From Brevundimonas halotolerans (GTDB lineage: Bacteria; Pseudomonadota; Alphaproteobacteria; Caulobacterales; Caulobacteraceae), in NCBI RefSeq assembly GCF_003730275.1, contig NZ_QTTA01000021.1:62001-126000 (forward strand): a DNA stretch of 64,000 bases. Direction: 5' to 3'. The notes beneath the pieces were generated by a model, which saw only the letters and a list, made by a program, of their open reading frames with translations, did no database searches and had not been told where the DNA came from. Numbering within the stretch: the first letter of the stretch is position 1; every line of letters begins with the position of its first letter. The translations under genes and the position numbers were made by a program. Shown one piece after another: positions 7,910 through 18,047 of this stretch.

Positions 7910-10882
7910 ATGACCGACGAGAACGACAAGACCCAGGACGGCAAGACGACCGAGACCTCCAGCGCCACAGGCACAGGCAATGCGAGCTCGGGCGCCGCGA
8001 CCCCGCAAACGGGACCGCGCGCACCGCTGAGCCTGAAGCCGCGCGCGACGGGCTCCGTCTCGACCGGTACGGTCCGCCAGAGCTTCAGCCACGGCCGCAC
8101 CAAGACGGTCGTGGTCGAGACCAAGCGTCGCGCCGGTGCGCCGGTCCAGCCGCGCACCCAGGGCTTCGACGTGGCCGGTCGCCGGCCCGCCGCCGCGCCC
8201 GTGCGTGCCGATGCACCTGCGCCGCGCCCGACCGATGCCGGTGGCCTGTCGTCCGAGGAACAGGAAGCCCGCCGCCGCGCCATCGAGGCCGCCCAGGCCG
8301 AACGCGCCGCCCGCGAAAAAGCTGAAGCCGCCGAGCGTGCCAAGCGCGACGAGGCCACGCGCAAGCTGGCCGAGACCGCCCAGAGCGAGGCCGCTGCCGC
8401 CAAGGCCGCAGCCGAAGCCGCTCGCGCCGAAGCCGCCAAGCTGAACGCCGCTGCGCCCAAGCCCGCCGCGAAAGCCGCGCCTGCCAAGGCCGACGCTCCG
8501 GCCAAGGCTGAGCCGGTTGCCGAAAAGCCGACGCCCCCCCCGGCACCGGCACCGGCCGCGCCGGAGGCCCCGGCCCGTCCGGCCCGTCCGGCGGTCAATT
8601 TCGGCCAGCGCGTGCCCAAGCCCGGCCAGCCGCGCCGCGAAACGCCCGAGCGTCCCGCCTTTGGGGGTCGTTCAGCGCGTGAAGTGGCCCTCAGCGGTCC
8701 GCCCGGTGGCGCCGCCGGTCGCCCGCGCGTGCCCAGCGAGCCCGTTCGTTATTCCGCCAATGCCCCGCGCCCCGCGCCGGGTGCAGCCCCTGGTGGACGT
8801 GGAGCCCCCGCAGGTCGGGGTGCGCCTGCCGCCGCCCCGGCGACGCCCGAGGTTTCGCGTCCCGCCCGCACCGCCGGTGGTTTTGCCGGCCGCGCCGGTC
8901 GTCCCGAGGATGACCGGGATCGCCGTTTCTCGGACGCCGGTCCGGGCAAGGCCATCAGCCGCACGCGCGGTGAACCCAAGCGTCGCGAAGGCCGTCTGAC
9001 CATTCAGGCCCTGGCCGGTGGGGACGAGGACGCCGCCGAACGGATCCGCTCGCTTGCCTCGGTCCGCCGGGCCCGCGAACGCGAGAAGGAAAAGCGCAAG
9101 GGCGGCACGTCCGAAGTACCGAACCGTCCGCGTGAAGTGGTCATCCCCGATGTCATCACCGTCGGCGATCTGGCCAACCGCATGGCCGTGCGCGGCGTCG
9201 ACATCGTCAAATTCCTGATGCGTCAGGGCATGATGATGAAGATCAACGATGTGATCGATTCCGACACCGCCGAACTGGTGGCCGACGAATACGGCATGAC
9301 CGTCCGGCGCGTGTCCGAGTCCGACGTCGAAACCGGCTTCCTGGCCGAGGCCGATGACGCCGACGCCACCACGCCGCGCTTCCCGGTCGTGGCCGTCATG
9401 GGTCACGTCGACCACGGCAAGACCAGCCTGCTGGATGCCCTGCGCACCACCGATGTGGCGACGGGCGAGGCCGGTGGCATCACCCAGCACATCGGCGCCT
9501 ATCAGGTTCGCCTGAAAGACGACCAGCGCGTCACCTTCCTCGACACGCCGGGCCACGCGGCCTTCTCGGCCATGCGGGCGCGCGGTGCCAATGTCACCGA
9601 CATCGTCATCCTGGTGGTAGCGGCGGACGACGGCGTCATGCCCCAGACGATCGAGGCCATCCAGCACGCCAAGGCGGCCGGAGCTCCCCTGATCGTGGCG
9701 ATCAACAAGGTCGACAAGCCGGGTGCCAATCCGCAGAAGGTCATCAACGAGCTTCTGCAGCACGAGGTCATCGCCGAAAATCTGGGCGGCGACACCCAGA
9801 TGATCGAGGTCTCGGCCAAGGAACGCACCAATCTCGAAGCTCTGCTGGAGGCCGTTCTGGTCCAGGCAGAGGTCATGGACCTGCGCGCCAACCCCGACCG
9901 TTCGGCCGAGGGTGTGGTCATCGAGTCCAAGCTGGACAAGGGCCGTGGCCCGGTCGGCACCGTACTGGTCAAGCGCGGCACCCTGCGTCGCGGCGACATC
10001 GTCGTGGCCGGTTCGGCCTGGGGCAAGGTTCGCGCCCTGCTGGACGAACGCAATGCCCAGCTGGACGAGGCCGGCCCCTCGGTTCCGGTCGAGATCCTCG
10101 GCCTGGACGAGCCGCCCTCTCCCGGTGAGGTGTTCGCCGTGGTGGAAACCGAGGCCCGCGCCCGCGAGCTGACCGACTTCCGCGAGCGCAAGCAGCGTGA
10201 AAAGGCCACCGCCGCAAACCCGGTGTCGCTGGCCGACATGATGGCCAAGCTGGGCTCGCAGAAGATCAGCGAACTGCCCGTCGTCATCAAGGCTGACGTT
10301 CAGGGGTCCACCGAAGCCATCGCCGGATCGCTGCAGGCCATGGGCAATGACGAGGTCCGCGCCCGGGTCGTGTTCCAGGGCGCCGGCGGTATCACCGAGA
10401 GCGACGTCAACCTGGCCAAGACCGCCGGAGCCCCCATCCTGGGCTTCAACGTCCGGGCCTCGAAGCAGGCGCGGGATCTGGCCGATCGGGAAGGCGTGGA
10501 GATCCGCTACTATTCGATCATCTACGACCTGCTTGACGACATGAAGGGCGTGCTGTCCGGCATGCTGGCCCCGATCCAGCGTGAAACCTGGCTGGGCAAT
10601 GCCAAGGTGCTGCAGGTGTTCGACATCTCCAAGATCGGCAAGATCGCCGGTTGCCGGGTGGCCGAAGGCGTGGTCCGCAAGGGCGCCCGCGTCCGCATCA
10701 TCCGCGACGATATCGTGGTGCTGGAACTGGGCACGCTCAACACGCTCAAACGCTTCAAGGATGAGGTCAATGAAGTGCCCTCGGGCCAGGAATGCGGCAT
10801 GCAGTTCCAGGGCTTCCAGGACATCAAGGAAGGCGACCTCATCGAGTGCTTCACCGTCGAGGAGATCAAGCGCGAACTGTAA
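7910..10882 (+). CDS. infB: translation initiation factor IF-2
   Basis: IF-2 is the GTPase that brings initiator tRNA to the 30S subunit. The 990-residue protein has a long alanine/proline/arginine-rich N-terminal region (to about 400), an IF2_N motif ([20 protein letters not shown]), the G domain beginning at about residue 498 ([28 protein letters not shown]), and the C-terminal beta-barrel and tRNA-binding domains ending in [13 protein letters not shown] 7910 (MTDENDK) is preferred over an in-frame upstream start near 7856. It follows the ylxR-like gene by 80 bp. Confidence 0.96.
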   Translation: MTDENDKTQDGKTTETSSATGTGNASSGAATPQTGPRAPLSLKPRATGSVSTGTVRQSFSHGRTKTVVVETKRRAGAPVQPRTQGFDVAGRRPAAAPVRADAPAPRPTDAGGLSSEEQEARRRAIEAAQAERAAREKAEAAERAKRDEATRKLAETAQSEAAAAKAAAEAARAEAAKLNAAAPKPAAKAAPAKADAPAKAEPVAEKPTPPPAPAPAAPEAPARPARPAVNFGQRVPKPGQPRRETPERPAFGGRSAREVALSGPPGGAAGRPRVPSEPVRYSANAPRPAPGAAPGGRGAPAGRGAPAAAPATPEVSRPARTAGGFAGRAGRPEDDRDRRFSDAGPGKAISRTRGEPKRREGRLTIQALAGGDEDAAERIRSLASVRRAREREKEKRKGGTSEVPNRPREVVIPDVITVGDLANRMAVRGVDIVKFLMRQGMMMKINDVIDSDTAELVADEYGMTVRRVSESDVETGFLAEADDADATTPRFPVVAVMGHVDHGKTSLLDALRTTDVATGEAGGITQHIGAYQVRLKDDQRVTFLDTPGHAAFSAMRARGANVTDIVILVVAADDGVMPQTIEAIQHAKAAGAPLIVAINKVDKPGANPQKVINELLQHEVIAENLGGDTQMIEVSAKERTNLEALLEAVLVQAEVMDLRANPDRSAEGVVIESKLDKGRGPVGTVLVKRGTLRRGDIVVAGSAWGKVRALLDERNAQLDEAGPSVPVEILGLDEPPSPGEVFAVVETEARARELTDFRERKQREKATAANPVSLADMMAKLGSQKISELPVVIKADVQGSTEAIAGSLQAMGNDEVRARVVFQGAGGITESDVNLAKTAGAPILGFNVRASKQARDLADREGVEIRYYSIIYDLLDDMKGVLSGMLAPIQRETWLGNAKVLQVFDISKIGKIAGCRVAEGVVRKGARVRIIRDDIVVLELGTLNTLKRFKDEVNEVPSGQECGMQFQGFQDIKEGDLIECFTVEEIKREL

Positions 10883-10918
10883 TCGCGCCCGATCGCTCGC
10901 TGCTACCGGAGACCGGTC

Positions 10919-11434
10919 ATGAAACGTCTTGCCACAGGCCTTCTGTTGCTCGCCTTCATGGTCGGTCCGGCGGCGGCGGAAACCCGCTTCTGGGCCTATG
11001 ACGCCGCCGACCGCGTTACCCAGGCCCTGACGCAGGGCATCACCATCGAGATCCGTCGCAACTTCTTCGGCGCTGTCAGCGTCCAGCGGTTGTTCTCGAC
11101 CACGGCACGCGGCTCGGCCGAGATCCGCCGGGGCGGTCCCCGTGAGACGCGGGCCGCCCTGCCGGCCGGGGTTCGGGCCAATGACGTCTATGGCATCGTC
11201 AAGGAAGGCGACGGGCGGGGTCTGGTCCGGGCGCTGTGCCCCGGTGCCGATGATGCCTGGCTGCTGACAGGCCGCATTCGTCAGGGCGACCCCATCACCC
11301 TGCACGCCGTGGGTCGCTGGACCGACGGCACCTATCGCCACTGCGTGACGCTCAGCTACACCTATCGCGGCGAATGGACCCTGCCCGAGGGCGCCGCGCC
11401 GCAGCCTGACGAAACCTCGCCCTCGGCGCGATAA
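10919..11434 (+). CDS. exported protein of unknown function
   Basis: A clear signal peptide (MKRLATGLLLLAFMVGPAAA, cleavage before ETRFW) begins this 171-residue protein, so it is periplasmic or secreted. The mature part has a DAADRVTQALTQGITIEI segment and two cysteines far apart, and ends in a Pro/Glu/Ser-rich tail. I do not recognise the family. It starts 36 bp after infB and is the first of three genes inserted between infB and rbfA. Confidence 0.8.
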   Translation: MKRLATGLLLLAFMVGPAAAETRFWAYDAADRVTQALTQGITIEIRRNFFGAVSVQRLFSTTARGSAEIRRGGPRETRAALPAGVRANDVYGIVKEGDGRGLVRALCPGADDAWLLTGRIRQGDPITLHAVGRWTDGTYRHCVTLSYTYRGEWTLPEGAAPQPDETSPSAR

Positions 11435-11505
11435 GGCTTTCGAACCGTCATGGATCGCTGATAGCGTGAATCCATGTGCCCCGACCCGTCCCGCCAGAGC
11501 GCCCG

Positions 11506-12039
11506 ATGAGACGCCTCCTCGACCTGTTCGGGGTGCTGGTTCTGGTGCTGCTGCTCTCGGCCTTTGACGAGCGCAGCGCCGAACAGACCGTCACCCGCGC
11601 CCGCGCCGAACTGGCCGACGTCTGGACGCGCGTCTCATCCCCCGCCGCGCCGGCCCCGGACCTGCCGACACGGGTTGCGGATCACGCCCTTCACGGGCCG
11701 TTCGCCGCTTCCGAATCCACGCCCTGGCCCCTGATGCATGCTGACGGGGCGCAGCTTGAGATCACCGGCCTTGGCGTACTTAAGACCCGCCCACACCGGA
11801 TCGCCACCGGGTCAGAGCCACCCTTTGCCGCGGCGGGTCTCGCGCCCGGCCAGCAGGTCGAGCTTCGCGAGATCACCGACCTTGAGCCTTCTGCCGGGAG
11901 CCAGCCGCTGTGTGCTGAATACCCGGCCCGCTATCTGGCGCTGGCGGCACAAGGCCAGACCCTGCGCCTGCTGGCCTTTGCCGACCGGCCCGAGGGTGAC
12001 GCCCGGGCTTGCGCCGATCTCGCCTTCCGTATTCCCTGA
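11506..12039 (+). CDS. membrane-anchored protein of unknown function
   Basis: ATG 11506 gives a 177-residue product beginning RRLLDLFGVLVLVLLLSAF, a single N-terminal membrane segment or uncleaved signal, followed by a polar domain of about 150 residues with a cysteine pair (LCAEY and RACADL). An upstream GTG at 11476 is possible but would add a non-hydrophobic leader. No family recognised. It sits between two other envelope-type genes, which suggests an extracytoplasmic location. Confidence 0.75.
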   Translation: MRRLLDLFGVLVLVLLLSAFDERSAEQTVTRARAELADVWTRVSSPAAPAPDLPTRVADHALHGPFAASESTPWPLMHADGAQLEITGLGVLKTRPHRIATGSEPPFAAAGLAPGQQVELREITDLEPSAGSQPLCAEYPARYLALAAQGQTLRLLAFADRPEGDARACADLAFRIP

Positions 12040-12063
12040 GCGGCGGACATTGCGGAGATGAGC

Positions 12064-12747
12064 ATGGGCGGGGCATTCCGCTTCCTGATGGCAGGACTGG
12101 TCGGGGTGATCTTGGGCCTTGTCAGCTGGTCTGAGTCCGGGCCCAGCCTGTCGCACGGCGGTCCGGACGCGGTGCCGGTGCGGGTCGACAGCAACGGCTT
12201 TCACACCGATCTGGTCCTGGACCGCGCGCCCCTGATCGCGCGGGGCGGACCGCTGGCCGATCTGGTCGCGGACCTTGGCCCCGGCGGTGCGGTGCGGATC
12301 GGCTGGGGTGATGCGCGCTTCTATGTCGACCAGAGCCCGGTCACGTCGCGCTTGCCCGACGGGGTCCGGGCCCTGTTCGCGCCGGACAACCCCTCGGTCG
12401 TCATGCTGAGCCCCCTCGACCGGCTGACCCCGGTCCGGAATACCGACCGGCAGGTGCAACTGCGCCTGTCGCCCGACGCCTTTGAGGCCCTGGCGGCCCG
12501 GATCGAGGCCTCGCTGGACCTTCAGGGCGGCGCCCCCCGGCTCAGCGCGACGGGCCCCGACGGTCGCACCCGCTTCTACGCCTCGACCGAGACCTTCTGG
12601 ATCGGCCGGATGTGCAATCGCTGGACCGCCGAGGTGCTGGAAGCGGCCGGCCTGACCGTCCATCCAGGGCGGACGGTCGTCGCGGGCGCCGTGCTGGCCG
12701 ATGCCCGGTCTGCCGCCACGCTGGACAGGGACGGTCGGGACGACTAA
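12064..12747 (+). CDS. DUF2459 family protein
   Basis: This 227-residue protein has one N-terminal membrane segment and the DUF2459 pattern: NGFHTDLVLDRAPL near residue 45, GWGDARFYVDQ near 80, and CNRWTAEVLEAAGL near the C-terminus. The conserved His, Asp and Cys suggest a cysteine-hydrolase-like fold, but no activity is established for the family. ATG 12064 is preferred because GGAG (12054-12057) is 6 nt away; ATG 12058 abuts the same GGAG. It is the last of three genes separating infB from rbfA. Confidence 0.78.
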   Translation: MGGAFRFLMAGLVGVILGLVSWSESGPSLSHGGPDAVPVRVDSNGFHTDLVLDRAPLIARGGPLADLVADLGPGGAVRIGWGDARFYVDQSPVTSRLPDGVRALFAPDNPSVVMLSPLDRLTPVRNTDRQVQLRLSPDAFEALAARIEASLDLQGGAPRLSATGPDGRTRFYASTETFWIGRMCNRWTAEVLEAAGLTVHPGRTVVAGAVLADARSAATLDRDGRDD

Positions 12748-12807
12748 ACCGCGCCCCCTTGTGATCCGGTCCCTTGCCGGTCCCTGCTGATCGAGGAAGA
12801 CCCCGCC

Positions 12808-13257
12808 ATGAGCCGACGCAAACCCGGCGCCACGGCCGGCTACGGCGCCAGCCAGCGCCAGCTGCGCGCCTCGGAATTGATCCGCCACGCCCTCGTCGAG
12901 GTCATGCGCGAGAACGAGATCCGCGACCCGGCCCTGATCGGTGTGTCGATCACCGTCACCGAGGTGCGGCTGTCGCCGGACCTGAAACACGCCACCTGTT
13001 TCGTCGAGCCGCTGGGCGCCGGGGTCGATACGACCGACGTCGGTGGTCAGGTCGACGAGATCGTCAAGGCGCTGAACGCCCATTCCAAATTCCTCCGCGG
13101 CGCCCTGGGCCGGCACATCGACATGCGCTTCACCCCCGACCTGCGCTTCCGTCACGACGTCAGCTTCGAGGCCGCCGAGCGGCTGAACCGGCTGCTGGAC
13201 GACCCGCGGGTCCAGGCGGATGTGAAGCCCCACGGGGACGAGGGCGAGGACGCCTGA
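12808..13257 (+). CDS. rbfA: ribosome-binding factor A
   Basis: RbfA is a KH-like cold-shock factor for late 30S maturation acting near the 5' helix of 16S rRNA. The 149-residue protein shows RQLRASELIRHALVEVM, EIRDPALIGVSITVTEVRLSPDLKHATCFV and the C-terminal RFTPDLRFRHDVSFEAAERL segment. Its stop codon overlaps the truB start (TGATG at 13255-13259), so the two are translationally coupled. Confidence 0.96.
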   Translation: MSRRKPGATAGYGASQRQLRASELIRHALVEVMRENEIRDPALIGVSITVTEVRLSPDLKHATCFVEPLGAGVDTTDVGGQVDEIVKALNAHSKFLRGALGRHIDMRFTPDLRFRHDVSFEAAERLNRLLDDPRVQADVKPHGDEGEDA

Positions 13258-14186
13258 TGGCCCGCCGCAAGCGCGGTCAGGCCGTGCATGGCTGGGTCTG
13301 TCTCGACAAGCCGCTGGAGCTGGGCTCGACCGAGGCCGTGTCGATCGTCCGCCGCCTGTTCGATGCACAAAAGGCCGGTCACGCCGGCACGCTCGACCCC
13401 CTGGCCACCGGCATCCTGCCCATTGCCCTGGGCGAGGCGACCAAGACCGTGCCCTTCATGATGGACGCGGAAAAAGTCTATCGCTTCACCGTCACCTGGG
13501 GGGTGTCGACCGACAGCGTCGACGCCGAGGGCAGCGAGATTGCCCGCTCGGACGTCCGCCCCTCGCGGGAGGCGGTCGAGGCCGCCCTGCCCTCCTTTGT
13601 CGGCGAGATCGAACAGGTGCCGCCGCGCTTTTCCGCCATCAAGGTCGATGGCCAGCGCGCCTATGACCTGGCCCGCGACGGCGCCGAGTTCGAGCTGAAG
13701 TCCCGCCCCGTGACCATCCATGAGGCCGTGATTACCGCCTCGGACGCCGACCGGGTCGAGATCCGGGTGCGGACCGGCAAGGGCGTCTATATCCGCTCGC
13801 TGGCGCGCGATCTGGCGGTCATGTTGGGGGCCGAGGGGCATGTTACCGCCCTCCGGCGCGAGCAGGTGGGGCCGTTTTCGACCGAAAACGCGGTCACGCT
13901 GGATATTCTTCGCGAAATGGTGCATAGGGGCGCCGCCTCGGAAGGTCTTCTTCCGGTCGCGACCGCTCTGGACGACATCCCGGATCTGGCCGTGACCGCG
14001 ACGGATGCTTTCTCGCTTCGGCAGGGACGGCCGATCCTTCTGCTTCCCCGACAGATCGAAACCCTGAAAGCCCGGCTCTCGCCTGGCTCGCGGACCGTTT
14101 CGGCCTTCGAGGACGGAACCCTGGTCGCCCTCTGTCAGATGCGGGCCGGTCGACTCGAACCCGACCGCGTATTCAATCTCCAATAA
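13257..14186 (+). CDS. truB: tRNA pseudouridine(55) synthase
   Basis: TruB converts U55 of the tRNA T-loop to pseudouridine. The 309-residue protein has the family opening [17 protein letters not shown], the catalytic motif [25 protein letters not shown] (catalytic Asp in GTLDPLA), and the downstream Y-R/F blocks ([40 protein letters not shown]). The ATG overlaps the rbfA stop. rpsO follows 11 bp later. Confidence 0.96.
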   Translation: MARRKRGQAVHGWVCLDKPLELGSTEAVSIVRRLFDAQKAGHAGTLDPLATGILPIALGEATKTVPFMMDAEKVYRFTVTWGVSTDSVDAEGSEIARSDVRPSREAVEAALPSFVGEIEQVPPRFSAIKVDGQRAYDLARDGAEFELKSRPVTIHEAVITASDADRVEIRVRTGKGVYIRSLARDLAVMLGAEGHVTALRREQVGPFSTENAVTLDILREMVHRGAASEGLLPVATALDDIPDLAVTATDAFSLRQGRPILLLPRQIETLKARLSPGSRTVSAFEDGTLVALCQMRAGRLEPDRVFNLQ

Positions 14187-14197
14187 GGAGTTCTACG

Positions 14198-14467
14198 ATG
14201 TCGATTACGCCTCAACGCAAGGCCGAAGTCATCACTGAAAACGCTCGCGGCGTTGCCGATACCGGTTCCGCCGAAGTGCAGGTCGCCATCCTGACCGAAC
14301 GGATCGCCAACCTGACCGAGCACTTCAAGACCCACAAGAAGGACAACCACTCGCGCCGCGGCCTGCTCAAGCTGGTCTCGCAACGCCGGGGCCTTCTGGA
14401 CCACCTCAAGACCGTCGATGAAGGCCGCTATGCCGCCCTCATCGAAAAACTGGGCCTGCGTCGCTAA
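14198..14467 (+). CDS. rpsO: 30S ribosomal protein S15
   Basis: S15 binds the central domain of 16S rRNA early in assembly. The 89-residue sequence is typical: [20 protein letters not shown], then [26 protein letters not shown] perfect AAGGAG ribosome-binding site precedes the ATG. In other bacteria S15 represses its own translation through an upstream mRNA fold; no such fold was identified here. It is followed by a terminator-like hairpin at 14483. Confidence 0.98.
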   Translation: MSITPQRKAEVITENARGVADTGSAEVQVAILTERIANLTEHFKTHKKDNHSRRGLLKLVSQRRGLLDHLKTVDEGRYAALIEKLGLRR

Positions 14468-14482
14468 GGCCAGGTGACGGGA

Positions 14483-14511
14483 GGGGCCGCCTTCGGGGGG
14501 CCCTTTCTCTT
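14483..14511 (+). terminator. terminator-like hairpin after rpsO
   Basis: GGGCC (14484-14488) pairs with GGCCC (14499-14503), with CC/GG pairs continuing beyond one mismatch towards a short TTC-containing loop. A T-rich TTTCTCTT stretch follows at 14504-14511. It would separate the infB-rpsO transcript from pnp, at least partly. Confidence 0.6.
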
Positions 14512-14530
14512 ATCCGCCGCAGGGCGGACC

Positions 14531-14547
14531 GGAGGCAGCATGCCTCC
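14531..14547 (+). promoter_or_regulatory. stem-loop in the pnp leader
   Basis: GGAGGCA (14531-14537) and TGCCTCC (14541-14547) form a perfect 7-bp stem with a 3-nt loop in the 221-bp rpsO-pnp gap. In enterobacteria pnp is autoregulated through RNase III cleavage of a leader hairpin; whether this stem plays that role is inference. It is short for an RNase III target on its own. Confidence 0.4.
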
Positions 14548-14688
14548 ACGACGCGAGGGCCACGCCGGTCCTCTTCCAACCCGCCCGGATGCGACGGCGT
14601 ATCCGGGTTCCTGGGCCCGAAGGACTGAGACAAGCCCTGACTGTCCGCCCCCATCGGCAATCCGGCCATGGGATTCGAAAGAAAAAAT

Positions 14689-16923
14689 ATGTTCGATATC
14701 AAACGTAAGACCATTGAGTGGGCCGGTCGCCCGCTGACGCTGGAAACGGGCCGCATCGCCCGTCAGGCGGACGGCGCGGTTCTGGCCACCTATGGCGAGA
14801 CCGTGGTTCTGGCCACCGTCGTGTACGGCCGCGCGCCCAAGCCCGGCCTCGATTTCTTCCCCCTGACGGTCAACTATCAGGAAAAGACCTTTGCCGCAGG
14901 CCGCATCCCCGGTGGCTACTTCAAGCGTGAAGGCCGTCCGACCGAAAAGGAAACCCTGGTTTCCCGCCTGATCGACCGTCCGATCCGCCCCCTGTTCGTC
15001 AAGGGCTTCAAGAACGAGACCCAGGTGGTCGTCACCGTCCTGCAGCACGATCTGGAGAATGATCCGGACGTGGTCGGCATGGTCGCGGCCTCTGCCGCCC
15101 TGACCATCTCCGGCGTGCCCTTCATGGGCCCGATCGGTGGCGCGCGCGTCGGCTACATCAACGGCGAGCTGGTCCTGAACCCGACCCTCGACCAGATGCC
15201 GGAGTCCGACCTCGACCTGTTCGTGGCCGGTACCCAGGACGCCCTGATGATGGTCGAGTCCGAGGCCAAGGAACTGTCGGAAGACATCTTCCTCGACGCC
15301 CTGATGTTCGCCCACCGCGGCATGCAGCCGGTGATCGATGCCATCATCGACCTGGCCGAACACGCCGCCAAGGAGCCGTTCGACTTCACGCCCGAGGATC
15401 ACTCGGATGTCGTCGCCTCGATCAAGAAACTGGTCGGCAACGACATCAAGGCCGCCTACACCCACAAGGCCAAGCACGCCCGCCACGAAGCGGTCGGTGC
15501 CGCCAAGAAGAAGGCCGCCGAGGCCCTCCTCAAGACCGAGGAGAACCCGGACGGCGTCGACTCGGGCGCCTTTGGTGCCGCCTTCAAGACCTGCGAAGCC
15601 GAAGTTCTGCGTCGCGACATCATCGACAACAGCAACCGCGTCGATGGCCGCGCCCTCGACAAGGTCCGCGACATCGTCTCGGAAGTCGGCGTCTTCCCGC
15701 GCACCCACGGTTCGGCCCTGTTCACCCGGGGTGAGACCCAGGCCATTGTCGTCGCCACGCTCGGCACCGGCGAGGACGAGCAGTACATCGACGCCCTGAC
15801 CGGGACGTACAAGGAGAAGTTCCTCCTGCACTACAACTTCCCCCCCTATTCGGTCGGGGAAACGGGCCGCATGGGCGGCGCCGGTCGTCGCGAAATCGGC
15901 CACGGCAAGCTGGCCTGGCGCGCCATTCGCCCGATGCTGCCGTCGGCGGAAGAATTCCCCTACACCATCCGTCTGGTCTCCGAGATCACCGAGTCCAACG
16001 GCTCGTCCTCGATGGCCACGGTCTGCGGTTCGTCGCTGGCCCTGATGGATGCCGGTGTGCCGCTCAAGAAGCCGGTCTCGGGCATCGCCATGGGCCTGAT
16101 CCTCGAGCCCTCGGGCGAGTTCGCCATCCTGTCCGACATCCTGGGTGACGAAGATCACCTCGGCGACATGGACTTCAAGGTGGCCGGCACCCGTGACGGC
16201 ATCACCAGCCTGCAGATGGACATCAAGGTCGCCGGTATCACCGAGGAGATCATGAAGAAGGCCATCGCCCAGGCGTCGGCCGGTCGTCTGCACATCCTCG
16301 ATGAAATGGACAAGGCCATCGACGGCGCCCGTTCGGAACTGGGCGAATACGCGCCCAAGATCGAATCCATCAAGGTTCCGGTCGACAAGATCCGCGACAT
16401 CATCGGCACCGGCGGCAAGATCATCCGCGAAATCGTCGAAAAGACCGGCGCCAAGGTCAACATCGAGGACGACGGCACCGTCAAGATCGCCGCCTCGGAC
16501 CAGGAAAAGATCGACGCCGCCAAGAACTGGATCTCGTCGATCGTGTCCGAGCCCGAGCCCGGCACCATCTACTCCGGCAAGGTCGTGAAGGTCGTCGACT
16601 TCGGCGCCTTCGTGAACTTCTTCGGCGCCAAGGACGGCCTGGTCCACGTGTCCCAGATCGCACTGGAACGCGTCGCCAACCCGGCCGACGTCCTGTCGGA
16701 AGGCCAGGAGGTCAAGGTCAAATTCCTCGGCTTCGACGATCGCGGCAAGACCAAGCTGTCGATGAAGGTCGTCGATCAGGAAACCGGTGAGGACATCACC
16801 GACAAGATCAACGCCGACCGCGCTGAACGCGGCGAGCCGCCGCTGTCGGACGACACGGGCGGTCGTCCCAAGCGTGAAGGTGGCGGTGATCGCGACCGCA
16901 GCCGCGGCCGTCGTCGCGACTGA
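14689..16923 (+). CDS. pnp: polyribonucleotide nucleotidyltransferase (PNPase)
   Basis: PNPase degrades RNA 3'-to-5' using phosphate and is a degradosome component. The 744 residues hold the first RNase PH-like domain ([21 protein letters not shown]), an alpha-helical linker, the second catalytic RNase PH domain ([14 protein letters not shown], then [12 protein letters not shown] and [16 protein letters not shown]), a KH domain ([20 protein letters not shown]) and an S1 domain ([20 protein letters not shown]), ending in a short Arg/Gly-rich tail. ATG 14689 matches the family start; an upstream ATG at 14668 would add seven residues. Confidence 0.97.
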   Translation: MFDIKRKTIEWAGRPLTLETGRIARQADGAVLATYGETVVLATVVYGRAPKPGLDFFPLTVNYQEKTFAAGRIPGGYFKREGRPTEKETLVSRLIDRPIRPLFVKGFKNETQVVVTVLQHDLENDPDVVGMVAASAALTISGVPFMGPIGGARVGYINGELVLNPTLDQMPESDLDLFVAGTQDALMMVESEAKELSEDIFLDALMFAHRGMQPVIDAIIDLAEHAAKEPFDFTPEDHSDVVASIKKLVGNDIKAAYTHKAKHARHEAVGAAKKKAAEALLKTEENPDGVDSGAFGAAFKTCEAEVLRRDIIDNSNRVDGRALDKVRDIVSEVGVFPRTHGSALFTRGETQAIVVATLGTGEDEQYIDALTGTYKEKFLLHYNFPPYSVGETGRMGGAGRREIGHGKLAWRAIRPMLPSAEEFPYTIRLVSEITESNGSSSMATVCGSSLALMDAGVPLKKPVSGIAMGLILEPSGEFAILSDILGDEDHLGDMDFKVAGTRDGITSLQMDIKVAGITEEIMKKAIAQASAGRLHILDEMDKAIDGARSELGEYAPKIESIKVPVDKIRDIIGTGGKIIREIVEKTGAKVNIEDDGTVKIAASDQEKIDAAKNWISSIVSEPEPGTIYSGKVVKVVDFGAFVNFFGAKDGLVHVSQIALERVANPADVLSEGQEVKVKFLGFDDRGKTKLSMKVVDQETGEDITDKINADRAERGEPPLSDDTGGRPKREGGGDRDRSRGRRRD

Positions 16924-16947
16924 TCGGTGATCAATGACTGAGGAAGA

Positions 16948-16976
16948 GGCCCCGTCGGAAACGCCGGGGCCTTTTT
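16948..16976 (+). terminator. intrinsic terminator after pnp
   Basis: GGCCCCG (16948-16954) pairs with CGGGGCC (16965-16971) and is followed by TTTTT (16972-16976). It begins 25 bp after the pnp stop. An almost identical hairpin ends the Bax-inhibitor-like gene at 23968. Confidence 0.9.
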
Positions 16977-17100
16977 CTTGGGCGCTCTGGCTCTGACGCG
17001 TCGTCAACGGATGCGGGCGACGCGGCCTATCGATCCGGCCGATTGAACCGGACAGCGGGCTCGCGGCACCTTATCTTTCCGAGAGCGGGAGTGTTCCTTC

Positions 17101-17673
17101 ATGTCGGCGGATCGCATCGACAAGGCCCGGTTGTTCGAGGCCTATCTGGTCGCCGCCGCGCGAACCGGGGATGCGGCGGCGCGGGCCCGGCTGGTTGCGG
17201 CGTGGCAGCCGCGGCTGATCGGTCATGCCTGGCGGTTGACGGGCGATATGGAGATGGCCCGCGAGGCGGTGCAGGACGGCTGGGTCGAGATTCTGAAGGG
17301 CCTTCCGGCCCTGCGGGACGAGATGGCCTTTCCGGCCTGGGCGCTGATGATCATCACCCGGCGGTGCCGGCGGCTGGGCGGGCGGCGGGGTCGGGATCGG
17401 GCGCGGGAGACCGGGATGGACGATGAGATGCCGCTGGTGGCCTCTGAGGACGAGACCGGGCCCGATGTGCTGGTCCGGCAGCATATGCGGCGGGCGATTG
17501 ATGCCCTGCCGCCGGACCAGAGGGCGGCGCTGGCCCTCGTCTACCTGCACGAGCTGAGCGTGGCCGAGGCGGCGCTGGCCCTTGATGCCCCCGAGGGCAC
17601 GATCAAGACGCGACTGATGCATGCGCGGCGTAAGCTGCGCGACCACCTGACCCTTCAAGGAGTGACCCCATGA
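17101..17673 (+). CDS. ECF-family RNA polymerase sigma factor
   Basis: The 190-residue protein has a sigma region 2 (LVAAWQPRLIGHAWRLTGDMEMAREAVQDGWVEIL) and region 4 (AIDALPPDQRAALALVYLHE, then APEGTIKTRLMHARRKLRDHL), with no region 1 or 3, as in extracytoplasmic-function sigma factors. Its last codons overlap the next gene by 4 bp, and that gene encodes a two-segment membrane protein, which is the usual place for a sigma-controlling partner. The regulon and signal cannot be read from the sequence. Confidence 0.9.
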   Translation: MSADRIDKARLFEAYLVAAARTGDAAARARLVAAWQPRLIGHAWRLTGDMEMAREAVQDGWVEILKGLPALRDEMAFPAWALMIITRRCRRLGGRRGRDRARETGMDDEMPLVASEDETGPDVLVRQHMRRAIDALPPDQRAALALVYLHELSVAEAALALDAPEGTIKTRLMHARRKLRDHLTLQGVTP

Positions 17674-18041
17674 CCGACGATATCGACACCCTGATCGCCA
17701 ACACCCTCAAGGATGAGGACCGCGCCCTGCTGGCCCGGGCCGGGGCCGAACCCGGCTATTTCAGGCAGATCGGCGAGGTGTTCACCGGACCGACCGGCTG
17801 GCCCACCATGGTTCTGGTGGTCGCCCAGACGGTGATGTTCATCGCCGGCGTCTGGGCCGCCTGGAAGTTCTTTCACGCAACCGAGGCGCTGGAGGCCCTG
17901 CGCTGGGGCCTGCCGTCGGCGGTGCTGATCCTGGGGTCGCTGGTGGTGAAGCTGTCGGTCTGGCCGGCCATCCACGCCAACCGGATGATTCATGCGCTCA
18001 GGAGGCTGGAACTGCAGCTGGCGCTGCGGCGGCAGGACTGA
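17670..18041 (+). CDS. DUF6768-like membrane protein, likely sigma-factor partner
   Basis: This 123-residue protein has a short acidic cytoplasmic N-terminus (DIDTLIANTLKDEDRALL), two membrane segments (about residues 50-67 and 80-98) and a basic C-terminal tail. It resembles small proteins labelled DUF6768 encoded directly after ECF sigma genes; that family name is from memory. It overlaps the sigma gene by 4 bp (ATGA), so the pair is co-translated. It lacks the HxxxCxxC zinc motif of ZAS anti-sigma factors. An anti-sigma role is inferred from position only. Confidence 0.75.
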   Translation: MTDDIDTLIANTLKDEDRALLARAGAEPGYFRQIGEVFTGPTGWPTMVLVVAQTVMFIAGVWAAWKFFHATEALEALRWGLPSAVLILGSLVVKLSVWPAIHANRMIHALRRLELQLALRRQD

Positions 18042-18047
18042 TCCCGA

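Noticed and set aside
8672-11341. An 889-codon minus-strand open frame
   Set aside because: It is antisense to infB; high GC codon bias removes stops in this phase. The protein is His/Gly/Asp-rich with no domain and has no suitable start signal.
14464-17007. An 847-codon minus-strand open frame
   Set aside because: It is the antisense shadow of pnp, with the same low-complexity composition as other shadows.
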